45,590 nt of DNA from contig NZ_JADYVX010000051.1 of the NCBI RefSeq assembly GCF_020194175.1, forward strand, positions 1 to 45,590. Reading direction: 5' to 3'. The position numbers and the translations under genes were made by a program. The number at the start of each line of letters is the position of its first letter. Position 1 is the first letter of the stretch. The notes beneath the pieces were generated by a model. That model was not told the DNA's origin. It was given only the letters and a program-made list of their open reading frames with translations, and made no database searches. This DNA comes from Bradyrhizobium sp. BRP22 (GTDB taxonomy: Bacteria > Pseudomonadota > Alphaproteobacteria > Rhizobiales > Xanthobacteraceae). Positions 1 to 7,736 of the stretch are shown piece by piece.

Positions 1-150
1 ACATTGCGTCAGCGGCCATAGCCGGCTTCCACACCCTGATCTTCTGCCCAAAAGCTAGGATCTGTCCGGAATTGAGCGCGCCAGCCTAGCCGGACGCTCA
101 AAACTATTCTTGCCCAGTCTCGCAGCGCAATCCGGGCTACAGGAGGTGAT

Positions 151-528
151 CTAGACCGGTGCGCTCTTCAGCGTGCTGTCGATCAGTTGGGCAAGCGTTT
201 CGAGCTGGAATGGCTTCTGCAGCGCGGGGCGATCGCGATATTCCTCCGGCAGGCCTGACGAGCCATAGCCGGTGGCGAAAATGAAAGGACGGTTGCGCGC
301 GTTGATCAATTCGGCGACCGGCGTGATCACCTTGCCGTTGACGTTGACGTCGAGGATCGCGAGGTCGAACTCGGTCGATTGCGCGAGCTTGACCGCCTCC
401 GAAATCTCGCCGGCCTCGGCCGCCACGCTGTGACCCAGTTCTTCCAGCATGTCGGCGACCATCATCCGGATCATGACCTCGTCTTCGACGAGAAACACAG
501 AACAGCCCTCAGGCCGTGTGGCAGTCAT
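151..528 (-). CDS. Stand-alone response regulator receiver protein
   Basis: A 125-residue CheY-like receiver with no output domain, expected to be a cytoplasmic phosphorelay protein. The acidic pair is E15-D16 in FLVEDE, the phosphoacceptor is D60 in LAILDVN, the switch threonine is T86 in FATGYG and the conserved lysine is K105 in QKPF. I chose the ATG at 528 because AAGGA sits about seven bases upstream and the receiver fold begins nine residues later. An ATG at 603 with GAGG upstream would give a 150-residue form. The longest frame, starting at 675, would begin upstream of the predicted transcription start. It is divergent from pcm. Single-domain receivers of this kind often act in general stress or motility relays; the partner kinase cannot be told from here. 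Confidence 0.85.
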   Translation of the reverse strand: MTATRPEGCSVFLVEDEVMIRMMVADMLEELGHSVAAEAGEISEAVKLAQSTEFDLAILDVNVNGKVITPVAELINARNRPFIFATGYGSSGLPEEYRDRPALQKPFQLETLAQLIDSTLKSAPV

Positions 529-673
529 GACGGAATCCTTGCCTGTCCCCACGCCACGTTCGCAAATATCTCCCGTAGGCGCAACGTAAACGTTCGCACT
601 CATGCTCGCCTCACAGAGCTTCGATCGTGCGTCGTTGCCGATCATATGGGGTATATAAAAATGCTTGCTCGCC

Positions 674-698
674 AACGCCGGGCCGTGCAGATGGTTCC
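674..698 (-). promoter_or_regulatory. Candidate EcfG (general stress sigma factor) promoter
   Basis: On the minus strand GGAAC (698-694) is followed after exactly 16 bases by CGTT (677-674). This matches the GGAAC-N16/17-CGTT pattern of EcfG-type sigma factors in rhizobia. Transcription would start near 667 and run into the receiver gene with a leader of about 140 bases. It is a short motif found by eye, so chance is possible. Confidence 0.45.
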
Positions 699-718
699 TG
701 TTAGGGAACGCGATCGTG

Positions 719-734
719 AAGGAAAATTTTCCTT
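719..734. promoter_or_regulatory. Perfect 16-bp palindrome between receiver gene and pcm
   Basis: AAGGAAAATTTTCCTT is a perfect palindrome in the divergent intergenic region, about 90 bases before pcm and 20 bases upstream of the candidate EcfG promoter of the receiver gene. A second, shorter inverted repeat (GTTCC, six bases, GGAAC) lies at 694-709. It could be an operator; the binding protein is unknown. Confidence 0.35.
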
Positions 735-822
735 GGCGCGGGATTTCGAATTGGAGTGGCAGTAATCGGCTAGAATCGTGCGCGGCAACCGCGCCGCGGC
801 AGCAAGCTTAACGAGACCAGCT

Positions 823-1473
823 ATGGCCACCACATCTGAGCCACCCGAGAAGATGATGTTTCAGCTCACGCTGAGACGGCGCGGCGTCAGCGATCTCGCG
901 GTGCTGCGCGCGATGGAGGAGGTGCCGCGCGAGCACTTCGTCGAGCCCCATGACCGCGAGCATGCATACCGCGACAGTGCGCTCGGCATCGCCTGCGGGC
1001 AGACCATCAGCCAGCCCTTCGTGGTCGCCTACATGACCGAACAGCTCCAGCTCAAGAGGGATCACCGGGTGCTCGAGATCGGCACCGGCTCCGGTTACCA
1101 GGCCGCGGTCCTCTCGCGGCTGTGCAAGCATGTGCTGACCATCGAGCGCTACCGGACATTGGCCGATACGGCCCGCGAGCGGCTGGAGAAACTCGGCTAC
1201 TACAATATCGAAGTCATGCTCGGCGACGGCTTCGACGTGCCGGCCGGCGCCGGCAATTTCGACCGCATTATCGTCACCGCGGCGATGGAGCAGGTCCCGG
1301 AGAAGCTTCTGGAGCGGCTCGAGGTCGGCGGCATCCTGATCGCGCCGGTCGGCCCGCACCATGGTACCCAGACATTGGTCCGGGTGACCAGGACCGAGAC
1401 CGGCTTCGAGCGCCGGGAATTGGTCGACGTCCGCTTCGTGCCGGCCCTGCCGGGGGTGGCGCGGGAACTGTAG
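823..1473 (+). CDS. pcm: Protein-L-isoaspartate O-methyltransferase
   Basis: A 216-residue SAM-dependent methyltransferase that repairs isoaspartyl residues in aged proteins by carboxyl methylation. SAM-binding motif I is VLEIGTGSGYQ at about residues 83-93. The upstream family signature VPREHFV and the GQTISQPF stretch, which lies at the substrate site in Pcm, are both present. The ATG at 823 gives the normal family length; an earlier ATG at 778 would add 15 residues with no family character. The NlpD-like gene follows after 111 bases. A pcm-nlpD order is common in proteobacteria, usually with surE just before pcm, but surE is absent here and a receiver gene lies upstream instead. Confidence 0.93.
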   Translation: MATTSEPPEKMMFQLTLRRRGVSDLAVLRAMEEVPREHFVEPHDREHAYRDSALGIACGQTISQPFVVAYMTEQLQLKRDHRVLEIGTGSGYQAAVLSRLCKHVLTIERYRTLADTARERLEKLGYYNIEVMLGDGFDVPAGAGNFDRIIVTAAMEQVPEKLLERLEVGGILIAPVGPHHGTQTLVRVTRTETGFERRELVDVRFVPALPGVAREL

Positions 1474-1584
1474 AGTTTCCAGGATTGCTACCTCGCGCCA
1501 ATACCTTATTCCGAAGGTTAAGGCGTTATTTACTCGGTACGTGTTTACTCAAAACAGTATTTTGTTGCGTACGAGTGAGTAACC

Positions 1585-2958
1585 ATGTCCGCTGTCGTCG
1601 AGTTGCTTCGCTCGCGTCGTGTGCCGCAGATGGCGGTACTGGCGCTGATGTCGTTCGGTTTTGCCGGGTGCAGCGCCGACATGTCGTCGCGCTTCTCGCA
1701 GAACTCCTATTCCAGCAATCCCTTCGCCTTCGAGCCCCAGTCGACCGGCTCGGTGCCGCAGCAGCCGGTCGAGCGGCGTGAGCTGCCGCAATATGCGCGG
1801 CCGCAATCGCCCTATCCGCAGTCGCAGCCCTACCAGTCCCAGCCGTTGCCGCCGCCGGTTGCTGCGCCGCAATCCTATCCGGTCTCGAACTCGGGCGCGT
1901 CCGGGGGCGGGCGAGGCGTGGCTTCCTACGCGCCGCCGCAGCAGCCGCCGCGTCTGGAGACGACGGGCACCGTGCCGCAGTCGGTGGCGCGCGCGCCGGC
2001 CGCCCATGGCGGCACCACGATCATCGTCGGCACCAGCGACACGCTGGAGGTGCTGTCGAAGCGCTACAATATTTCGACCGCCGAGATCCTGCGCGCCAAC
2101 GGCTACAAGGGGCCGCGGGCGCTATCGCCGGGCCAGCAGCTCATCATTCCACGCCCGGCTGCCGTCGCGGCCGCGCCGGTACCTGCGGTGGCGCCGCCGG
2201 CGAGCAAGCCGGTGACCGTTGCGGCCACGGGTGGTGTTCATTTCGTCAACAAGGGCGAGACGCTGCACAGCATTGCGCGCCAGCATCACGTCTCGCCGGC
2301 CGAGCTTGCGAAAGCCAACCGTCTCGACCAGTCCGCCAAGCTCAGCCTCGGCATGAAATTGACTGTCCCTGGCACCAAGACCGCCGCGGCTGCGCCCACA
2401 GCGCCGGCGCCTGCGGCACCCGCCGCTGCTCCAATCGCGCCGGCCGCTCCGGCACCGAAGGTGGTCGCGACTGCGCAGCCGCAGGCAGCCCGGCTGGTCC
2501 AGCCGGCGGCAAATGTCGAAGCGCCTGCTCCGGCGGCGGAACCGGTGGCGGTCAAGCCGAGCGAGACCACCAGCTCGCTGCCGACCTTCCGCTGGCCCGC
2601 CCGCGGCAAGGTAATCACCGGCTATGGCGCCAAGACCAACGGCAAGTCCAATGACGGCATCAACCTCGCGGTGCCGGAGGGCACGCCCGTGAAGGCCGCC
2701 GAGGATGGCGTGGTCGCCTATTCCGGCAACGAATTGAAAGGTTATGGCAATCTGATCCTGGTGCGGCACTCCAACGGCTACGTCACCGCTTATGCCCACG
2801 CGAGTGAGCTGTTGGTGAAGCGCGGCGATACGATCAAGCGCGGCCAGGTGATTGCCAAGTCGGGCCAGTCGGGAGAGGTGAGTTCGCCGCAGCTGCACTT
2901 CGAGATCCGCAAGGGATCATCGCCCGTCGATCCGCTGCAATTCCTCAACGGCGCGTGA
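1585..2958 (+). CDS. NlpD/EnvC-like lipoprotein with two LysM and a degenerate LytM (M23) domain
   Basis: A 457-residue envelope protein. The N-terminus is a lipoprotein signal with lipobox FAGC (Cys29). A Pro/Gln-rich linker follows, then LysM domains at about 144-190 and 217-263, an Ala/Pro-rich linker, and a LytM fold at about 345-455. The zinc and catalytic residues of active M23 enzymes are missing: the HxxxD region reads NDGIN and the HxH motif reads QLH. This is the pattern of E. coli NlpD, which does not cut peptidoglycan but activates cell-wall amidases during daughter-cell separation. The pcm neighbourhood supports the NlpD assignment. The same role is inferred here. Confidence 0.88.
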   Translation: MSAVVELLRSRRVPQMAVLALMSFGFAGCSADMSSRFSQNSYSSNPFAFEPQSTGSVPQQPVERRELPQYARPQSPYPQSQPYQSQPLPPPVAAPQSYPVSNSGASGGGRGVASYAPPQQPPRLETTGTVPQSVARAPAAHGGTTIIVGTSDTLEVLSKRYNISTAEILRANGYKGPRALSPGQQLIIPRPAAVAAAPVPAVAPPASKPVTVAATGGVHFVNKGETLHSIARQHHVSPAELAKANRLDQSAKLSLGMKLTVPGTKTAAAAPTAPAPAAPAAAPIAPAAPAPKVVATAQPQAARLVQPAANVEAPAPAAEPVAVKPSETTSSLPTFRWPARGKVITGYGAKTNGKSNDGINLAVPEGTPVKAAEDGVVAYSGNELKGYGNLILVRHSNGYVTAYAHASELLVKRGDTIKRGQVIAKSGQSGEVSSPQLHFEIRKGSSPVDPLQFLNGA

Positions 2959-2997
2959 GGCGCGAGCTGAGTTCGCGGGACTGCTCATGACAGAGAC

Positions 2998-3145
2998 GCT
3001 GTCATCGCCCGGCTTGACCGGGCGATCCAGCATTCCAGAGACAGTGGTTGTTGAGTGGAGAGGCCGCGACGTACTGGATTCCCCGCCTTCGCGGGGAATG
3101 ACAGTTTCGTAGCCCGGATGGAGCGAAGCGGAATCGGGGCTGCAG
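2998..3145. repeat. Extragenic palindromic repeat between convergent genes
   Basis: Two perfect hairpins lie in this spacer. ATCGCCCGG (3004-3012) pairs with CCGGGCGAT (3018-3026), and ATTCCCCGC (3078-3086) pairs with GCGGGGAAT (3091-3099). They are followed by a fragment beginning GTAGCCCGGATGGAGCG. These phrases resemble dispersed intergenic repeats I recognise from Bradyrhizobium genomes. The element may also serve as a bidirectional terminator for the flanking convergent genes. Confidence 0.6.
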
Positions 3146-3149
3146 GTCG

Positions 3150-4121
3150 CTACTTCCCTGTCAGCTTCACGCCGAGCCGGCCGGCCAATTCCTGCGTGAA
3201 CTGCCAGGCGACGCGGCCGGAGCGGGAGCCGCGGGTGGTCGACCATTCCAGCGCCTCGCGCTCCAATTCCTCCGCGTCGATCTTGATGCCGAAATGGTCG
3301 CAATAGCCTCTGACCATCGCGAGGTATTCGTCCTGGCTGCAGCGATGGAAGCCGAGCCAGAGGCCGAAGCGGTCGGACAATGAGACCTTCTCCTCGACCG
3401 CTTCGCCGGGATTGATCGCGGTCGAACGCTCGTTCTCGATCATCTCGCGCGCCAGCAAATGCCGCCGGTTCGATGTGGCATAGAGGATGACGTTCTCGGG
3501 CCGTCCCTCGATGCCGCCTTCCAACACCGCTTTCAGCGATTTGTAGGAGGCATCGTTGCCGTCGAAGGAGAGGTCGTCGCAGAACACGATGAAGCGGAAA
3601 TCGGAGGCGCGCAGCACTTCCATCAGCGCAGGCAGGCTCTCGATATCCTCGCGATGGATTTCGATCAGCTTCAGCCGATCCGCAGGCTTGCGGTCGAGAT
3701 TGATGCTGGCATGCGCGGCCTTCACCAGCGAGGATTTCCCCATGCCGCGCGCGCCCCACAGCAGCGCGTTGTTGGCGGGCAGGCCGTTGGCGAAGCGCTC
3801 GGTGTTTTCGATCAGGATGTCGCGCATCCGGTCGATCCCCTTGAGCAGGAAGATCTCGACGCGGCTGACGCGAGGCACTGGAGAGAGCCGTCCGTCCGGG
3901 TGCCAGACGAAAGCATCGGCGACGCCAAGCTGCTCGCCTGCATCGGCGTCCGGGGCAGCGGCGGAGAGGTGGCGCGCGATCGCTTCCAGCGCGTTTGCGA
4001 TCCGCTCCGCGGTGGCGGCGTCGGGCTCGCTCGCCGGACCTTTTGTCGCGGTTTTGCGGGGGCCTGGGGAGGCCAGTTTCGGCATGGCGCGAGGCGCTGA
4101 TTTTTTGGCTTTTTTCGACAT
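3150..4121 (-). CDS. DUF815-family AAA-type ATP-binding protein
   Basis: A 323-residue predicted P-loop ATPase. After a basic, low-complexity N-terminus (MSKKAKKSAPRAMPK) comes a Walker A motif, GARGMGKSS, at about 123-131, and a Walker B-like FIVFCDDLSF near 173-182. The C-terminal part contains a QDEYLAMVRGYCDHFGI stretch of the kind I associate with DUF815. Members of this family are annotated as AAA ATPases of unknown function and are common in alphaproteobacteria. The gene is divergent from yajC, with 183 bases between the starts. No biochemical role can be assigned from the sequence. Confidence 0.8.
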   Translation of the reverse strand: MSKKAKKSAPRAMPKLASPGPRKTATKGPASEPDAATAERIANALEAIARHLSAAAPDADAGEQLGVADAFVWHPDGRLSPVPRVSRVEIFLLKGIDRMRDILIENTERFANGLPANNALLWGARGMGKSSLVKAAHASINLDRKPADRLKLIEIHREDIESLPALMEVLRASDFRFIVFCDDLSFDGNDASYKSLKAVLEGGIEGRPENVILYATSNRRHLLAREMIENERSTAINPGEAVEEKVSLSDRFGLWLGFHRCSQDEYLAMVRGYCDHFGIKIDAEELEREALEWSTTRGSRSGRVAWQFTQELAGRLGVKLTGK

Positions 4122-4304
4122 TTGCGCAGTTCCTGACAGGGCAGCGTTTAACGGGCCTTGGCGGCTCCCGCAAGCGGCCTAAATGAGAGGCTGTTAACGT
4201 TGCAATTGGGCTGGCCGCCGCTATAGTCCGCGCGAATTTGCTCCGGACCGGGCTTGACGCGCCAGGCGTCGCCGGTCCTTTCCCGTCACACGAGGATTGT
4301 CCAA

Positions 4305-4667
4305 ATGCTGATTACTCCTGCGTTTGCCCAGGCTGGCGCCGGTGGCGATGCCAACAGCATGTTGATGTCGCTGCTGCCGTTCGCGCTGATCTTCGTGATC
4401 ATGTACTTTTTGATTCTGCGCCCGCAGCAGAAGAAGGTGCGCGACCATGCCGAGCTCGTCAAAAACATCCGCCGCGGTGACACCGTCGTGACCTCGGGCG
4501 GGCTCGTCGGCAAGGTGACCAAGGTGGTCGATGACGACCAGATCGAGTTCGAGATCTCCGATGGCGTCCGCGTGCGGCAAATGCGGCAGATGATTTCCGG
4601 CGTGCGCACCAAGGGCGAGCCGGCGAAGGAAAAGGCCGAGGCCAAGGACGAGACATCAGCGAGCTGA
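4305..4667 (+). CDS. yajC: Preprotein translocase subunit YajC
   Basis: A 120-residue small membrane protein that joins the SecDF complex and the SecYEG channel. One transmembrane helix (LLPFALIFVIMYFLIL) is followed by the family signature RPQQKKVRDH, then a cytoplasmic domain with GDTVVTSGGLVGKVTKV. I chose the ATG at 4305 because GAGGA lies eight bases upstream; an ATG at 4254 would add 17 poorly conserved residues. secD begins 38 bases after the stop, so yajC, secD and secF form one operon. The C-terminus is charged (KEKAEAKDE), as is usual for the family. Confidence 0.95.
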   Translation: MLITPAFAQAGAGGDANSMLMSLLPFALIFVIMYFLILRPQQKKVRDHAELVKNIRRGDTVVTSGGLVGKVTKVVDDDQIEFEISDGVRVRQMRQMISGVRTKGEPAKEKAEAKDETSAS

Positions 4668-4705
4668 TCGTCGCGCCGCATTTTCTGATCTGACAGGTCG
4701 AGTCG

Positions 4706-6310
4706 ATGTTGTATTTCACGCGGTGGAAGGCGCTGGGAATCATTCTCACGGCGCTCGTGGTGTGCCTTTGCGCCGTGCCGAACTTCTTTCCGGAATCCCA
4801 GGTCAAGACCTGGCCGGCCTGGGCGCAGCGGCGCCTGGTGCTCGGCCTCGATCTGCAGGGCGGCTCCTATCTGCTGCTCGAGGTCGATTCCAACTATGTG
4901 AGGAAAGAGAAGCTCGATCAGATCCGCGACGATGTGCGGCGCGTGCTGCGTGACGCCAAGATCGGCTACACCGGCCTCAACGCGCGCAACGACGCGGTGG
5001 AGGTGCGGATCAGCCGCGACACTGATCTGCCGACCGCGCTTTCCAAGCTGCGCGAGCTGTCGCAGCCGCTCGGTGGTCTGCTCGGTTCCAGTGGTCAGCG
5101 CAGCCTCGAAGTCTCCGATGCCGGCGGCGGGCTGATCCGCCTGACGGTGCCGCAGGCCGCCATCACCGAGCGCATCCGCCAGACCATCGAGCAGTCGATC
5201 CAGATCGTCGAGCGCCGCGTCAACCAGCTCGGCACCGTCGAGCCCGTGATCCAGCGCCAGGGCACCGACCGCATCCTGGTGCAGGTGCCCGGTCTGCAGG
5301 ATCCGACCCGCCTGAAGGAACTGCTCGGCAAGACCGCGAAGATGGAATTCCGCATGGTCGACACTTCGGTGCCGCCCGACCAGGCCCAGCAGGGCAGGGT
5401 TCCGCCGGATTCCGAAGTCCTGATGAGCGCGCAGACGCCGAAGATCCCGTACGTCATCAAGAAACAGGTGCTGGTCTCCGGCGGCGATTTGACCGACGCG
5501 CAGCCGGGGTTTGACCAGCGTACCGGCGAGCCGATCGTCAGTTTCCGCTTCAACACCTCGGGCGCGCGGAAATTCGCCCAGGCGACGACGGAGAATGTCG
5601 GCCAGCCCTTTGCCATCGTGCTCGACAATGAGGTGATCTCCGCGCCCGTGATCCGTGAACCGATCACCGGCGGTTCGGGCCAGATCTCGGGCAGCTTCAC
5701 GGTTCAGTCCGCCAACGATCTTGCGATCCTGCTGCGCGCCGGTGCGCTGCCGGCGCCGCTGACCGTGATCGAGGAACGTACCGTCGGTCCCGGCCTCGGC
5801 CAGGATTCGATCGAGAAGGGCGAGCTGGCGGCCTATGTCGGCTCGATCCTGGTCATCGTCTTCATGCTGATCACCTATCGGCTGTTCGGCGTGTTCGCCA
5901 ATATCGCGGTGGCCATCAACGTCGCGATGATCTTTGGCCTGTTGTCGCTCTTGAACGCCACGCTGACGCTGCCCGGCATCGCCGGCATCGTGCTCACCGT
6001 CGGCATCGCGGTGGACTCCAACGTGCTGATCTATGAGCGTATCCGCGAGGAACTGCGGGGCGGGCGCAACGCAATCTCGGCGATCGATGCCGGCTTCAAG
6101 CGCGCGCTCGCGACCATCCTCGATTCCAACATCACCACCTTCATCGCTGCCGCGGTGCTGTTCTACATCGGCACCGGCCCGGTGCGCGGCTTTGCCGTCA
6201 CGCTCGGGATCGGCATCATCACCACGGTCTTCACCGCGTTTACGCTCACGCGGCTGATCGTCGCCTGGTGGGTGCGGTGGAAGCGGCCGCAAAAGACCGT
6301 GCCGATCTGA
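4706..6310 (+). CDS. secD: Protein translocase subunit SecD
   Basis: A 534-residue inner-membrane protein which, with SecF, uses the proton motive force to pull secreted proteins into the periplasm. An N-terminal membrane helix (about 8-27) is followed by the SecD signature LGLDLQGGSYLLLEV, a large periplasmic P1 domain, and five C-terminal transmembrane helices. These include the motifs GIAGIVLTVGIAVDSNVLIYERIREEL and GTGPVRGFAVTL typical of the RND-like SecDF fold. The length is normal for alphaproteobacteria, where SecD is shorter than the E. coli protein. It is followed by secF after 10 bases. Confidence 0.97.
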   Translation: MLYFTRWKALGIILTALVVCLCAVPNFFPESQVKTWPAWAQRRLVLGLDLQGGSYLLLEVDSNYVRKEKLDQIRDDVRRVLRDAKIGYTGLNARNDAVEVRISRDTDLPTALSKLRELSQPLGGLLGSSGQRSLEVSDAGGGLIRLTVPQAAITERIRQTIEQSIQIVERRVNQLGTVEPVIQRQGTDRILVQVPGLQDPTRLKELLGKTAKMEFRMVDTSVPPDQAQQGRVPPDSEVLMSAQTPKIPYVIKKQVLVSGGDLTDAQPGFDQRTGEPIVSFRFNTSGARKFAQATTENVGQPFAIVLDNEVISAPVIREPITGGSGQISGSFTVQSANDLAILLRAGALPAPLTVIEERTVGPGLGQDSIEKGELAAYVGSILVIVFMLITYRLFGVFANIAVAINVAMIFGLLSLLNATLTLPGIAGIVLTVGIAVDSNVLIYERIREELRGGRNAISAIDAGFKRALATILDSNITTFIAAAVLFYIGTGPVRGFAVTLGIGIITTVFTAFTLTRLIVAWWVRWKRPQKTVPI

Positions 6311-6320
6311 GAGGCCTATT

Positions 6321-7346
6321 GTGACTCATTACCTTCTCATCGGCCTTGGCATCCTGATCGCCGTGCTGACCGTCGTCAGCGCGCTCGACCTCCTGCCGCC
6401 GCTGCGCATCGTCCCTGATGACACCCATTTCGACTTCACGCGCTTCCGCCGCATCAGCTTCCCGATCTCGGCGGTGCTCTCGATCATCGCGATCACGCTG
6501 TTCTTCACCCACGGCCTGAATTTCGGCATCGACTTCCGCGGCGGCACGCTGCTGGAGGTGCAGGCCAAGTCCGGCACCGCCGATATCGCCGCGATGCGCG
6601 CCACGCTCAGCAACCTGAACCTTGGCGAGGTCCAGTTGCAGCAGTTCGGCGGTCCGGCCGATGTCTTGATCCGCGTCGCCGAACAGCCCGGCGGCGACAG
6701 CGCCCAGCAGGAGGCCGTGCAGAAGGTCCGCGGCGCGCTCGGCGATTCCGTCGATTATCGCCGTGTCGAGGTGGTGGGACCACGTGTCTCCGGCGAACTC
6801 CTGGCCTACGGCATGCTCGGCCTGATGCTCGCGATTGTCGGCATCCTGATCTATCTCTGGTTCCGCTTCGAATGGCAGTTCGCGCTCGGCGCCATGATCG
6901 CCAACGTCCACGATATCGTGCTGACGATCGGCTTCATGTCGATCAGCCAGGTCGATTTCGACCTCACCAGCATCGCGGCGCTGCTGACGATTCTCGGCTA
7001 CTCGCTCAACGACACGGTCGTGATCTATGACCGCATCCGCGAGATGCTGCGGCGCTACAAGAAGATGCCGATGCCGCAGCTCCTCAACGAGTCGATCAAT
7101 TCGACGCTGTCGCGTTCGATCATCACTCACGTCACCGTGACGCTGGCGCTATTGGCGCTGCTCTTGTTCGGCGGCCATGCCATTCACAGCTTCACCGCCG
7201 TGATGATGTTCGGCGTGGTGCTGGTCGGCACCTACACCTCGATCTTCATCGCGGCCCCGATCCTGATCTATCTGGGCGTGGGAACCACGCGGGGTGATGC
7301 GCCGGATACTCCGGCCAAGAAGCCGGAAGCAGCAATAAAGAAGTAG
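6321..7346 (+). CDS. secF: Protein translocase subunit SecF
   Basis: A 341-residue partner of SecD with six predicted transmembrane helices. The family motif GIDFRGGTLLEV lies in the first periplasmic region, and the D-x-x-x-x-YDRIRE helix motif reads NDTVVIYDRIREML. The start is a GTG at 6321 with GAGG just upstream, 10 bases after the secD stop. An N-terminal stretch of about 40 residues precedes the FDFTRFRRISFPIS segment where many SecF proteins begin. The C-terminus is short and charged. The next gene starts six bases later, so the operon continues into two genes with complex I assembly homologues. Confidence 0.96.
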   Translation: MTHYLLIGLGILIAVLTVVSALDLLPPLRIVPDDTHFDFTRFRRISFPISAVLSIIAITLFFTHGLNFGIDFRGGTLLEVQAKSGTADIAAMRATLSNLNLGEVQLQQFGGPADVLIRVAEQPGGDSAQQEAVQKVRGALGDSVDYRRVEVVGPRVSGELLAYGMLGLMLAIVGILIYLWFRFEWQFALGAMIANVHDIVLTIGFMSISQVDFDLTSIAALLTILGYSLNDTVVIYDRIREMLRRYKKMPMPQLLNESINSTLSRSIITHVTVTLALLALLLFGGHAIHSFTAVMMFGVVLVGTYTSIFIAAPILIYLGVGTTRGDAPDTPAKKPEAAIKK

Positions 7347-7352
7347 CGAACC

Positions 7353-7736
7353 ATGGCTCAATCCTCGGACGTTCCACATCTTCCGAGGTCGGCGCCGATC
7401 GATGCCTATGGCAAGGGCGGTTTTGCCTTTGCCGACATGTCACATCGCGGCTCGCTGCTCTGTCTGCCTGATGGCATCTGGGCCTGGCCGGTGACGGAGC
7501 CGCGCCAGATCGACCGATACTCGCTCGAGCGTGTCTTCGCGAAGGCCAACATCATCGACACGCTGATCGTCGGCACCGGCACGGAAGTATGGATCGCGCC
7601 CAAGGCGCTGCGCGAGGCGTTGCGCGCGGTGCATGTGGTGCTGGATACGATGCAGACGGGACCTGCGATCCGCACCTACAACATCATGATGGGCGAGCGT
7701 CGGCGGGTGGCGGCGGCGTTGATTGCTGTGCCATGA
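7353..7736 (+). CDS. Mth938/DUF498-domain protein (NDUFAF3 homologue)
   Basis: A 127-residue cytoplasmic protein of the Mth938-like fold. It has the family pattern I-D-x-Y-G-x-GGFAFADMSHRGSLL near the start and IIDTLIVGTGTEVW in the middle. The human homologue NDUFAF3 is an assembly factor for respiratory complex I. Its bacterial relatives are often found beside secDF and a squalene/phytoene-synthase-like gene, exactly as here. The gene starts six bases after secF and its stop overlaps the next start (ATGA), so translation is probably coupled. A role in complex I biogenesis is inferred, not shown. No catalytic residues are recognisable. Confidence 0.8.
   Translation: MAQSSDVPHLPRSAPIDAYGKGGFAFADMSHRGSLLCLPDGIWAWPVTEPRQIDRYSLERVFAKANIIDTLIVGTGTEVWIAPKALREALRAVHVVLDTMQTGPAIRTYNIMMGERRRVAAALIAVP

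Noticed and set aside
141..152. AGGAGGTGATC, a perfect complement to the 16S rRNA 3' end, on the plus strand
   Set aside because: No start codon at proper distance opens a credible frame; it overlaps the 3' end of the minus-strand receiver gene and looks like chance.
379..765. 128-codon plus-strand frame opposite the receiver gene
   Set aside because: Antisense shadow with no family features; it runs across the divergent promoter region.
4286..6292. 668-codon minus-strand frame across yajC and secD
   Set aside because: His/Asp/Arg-rich translation typical of the antisense strand of a GC-rich gene; yajC and secD are certain on the plus strand.
7589..7732. N-terminal extension of the squalene/phytoene-synthase-like protein
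   Set aside because: It overlaps the Mth938 gene in another frame and lacks similarity; the ATGA overlap start is far better.
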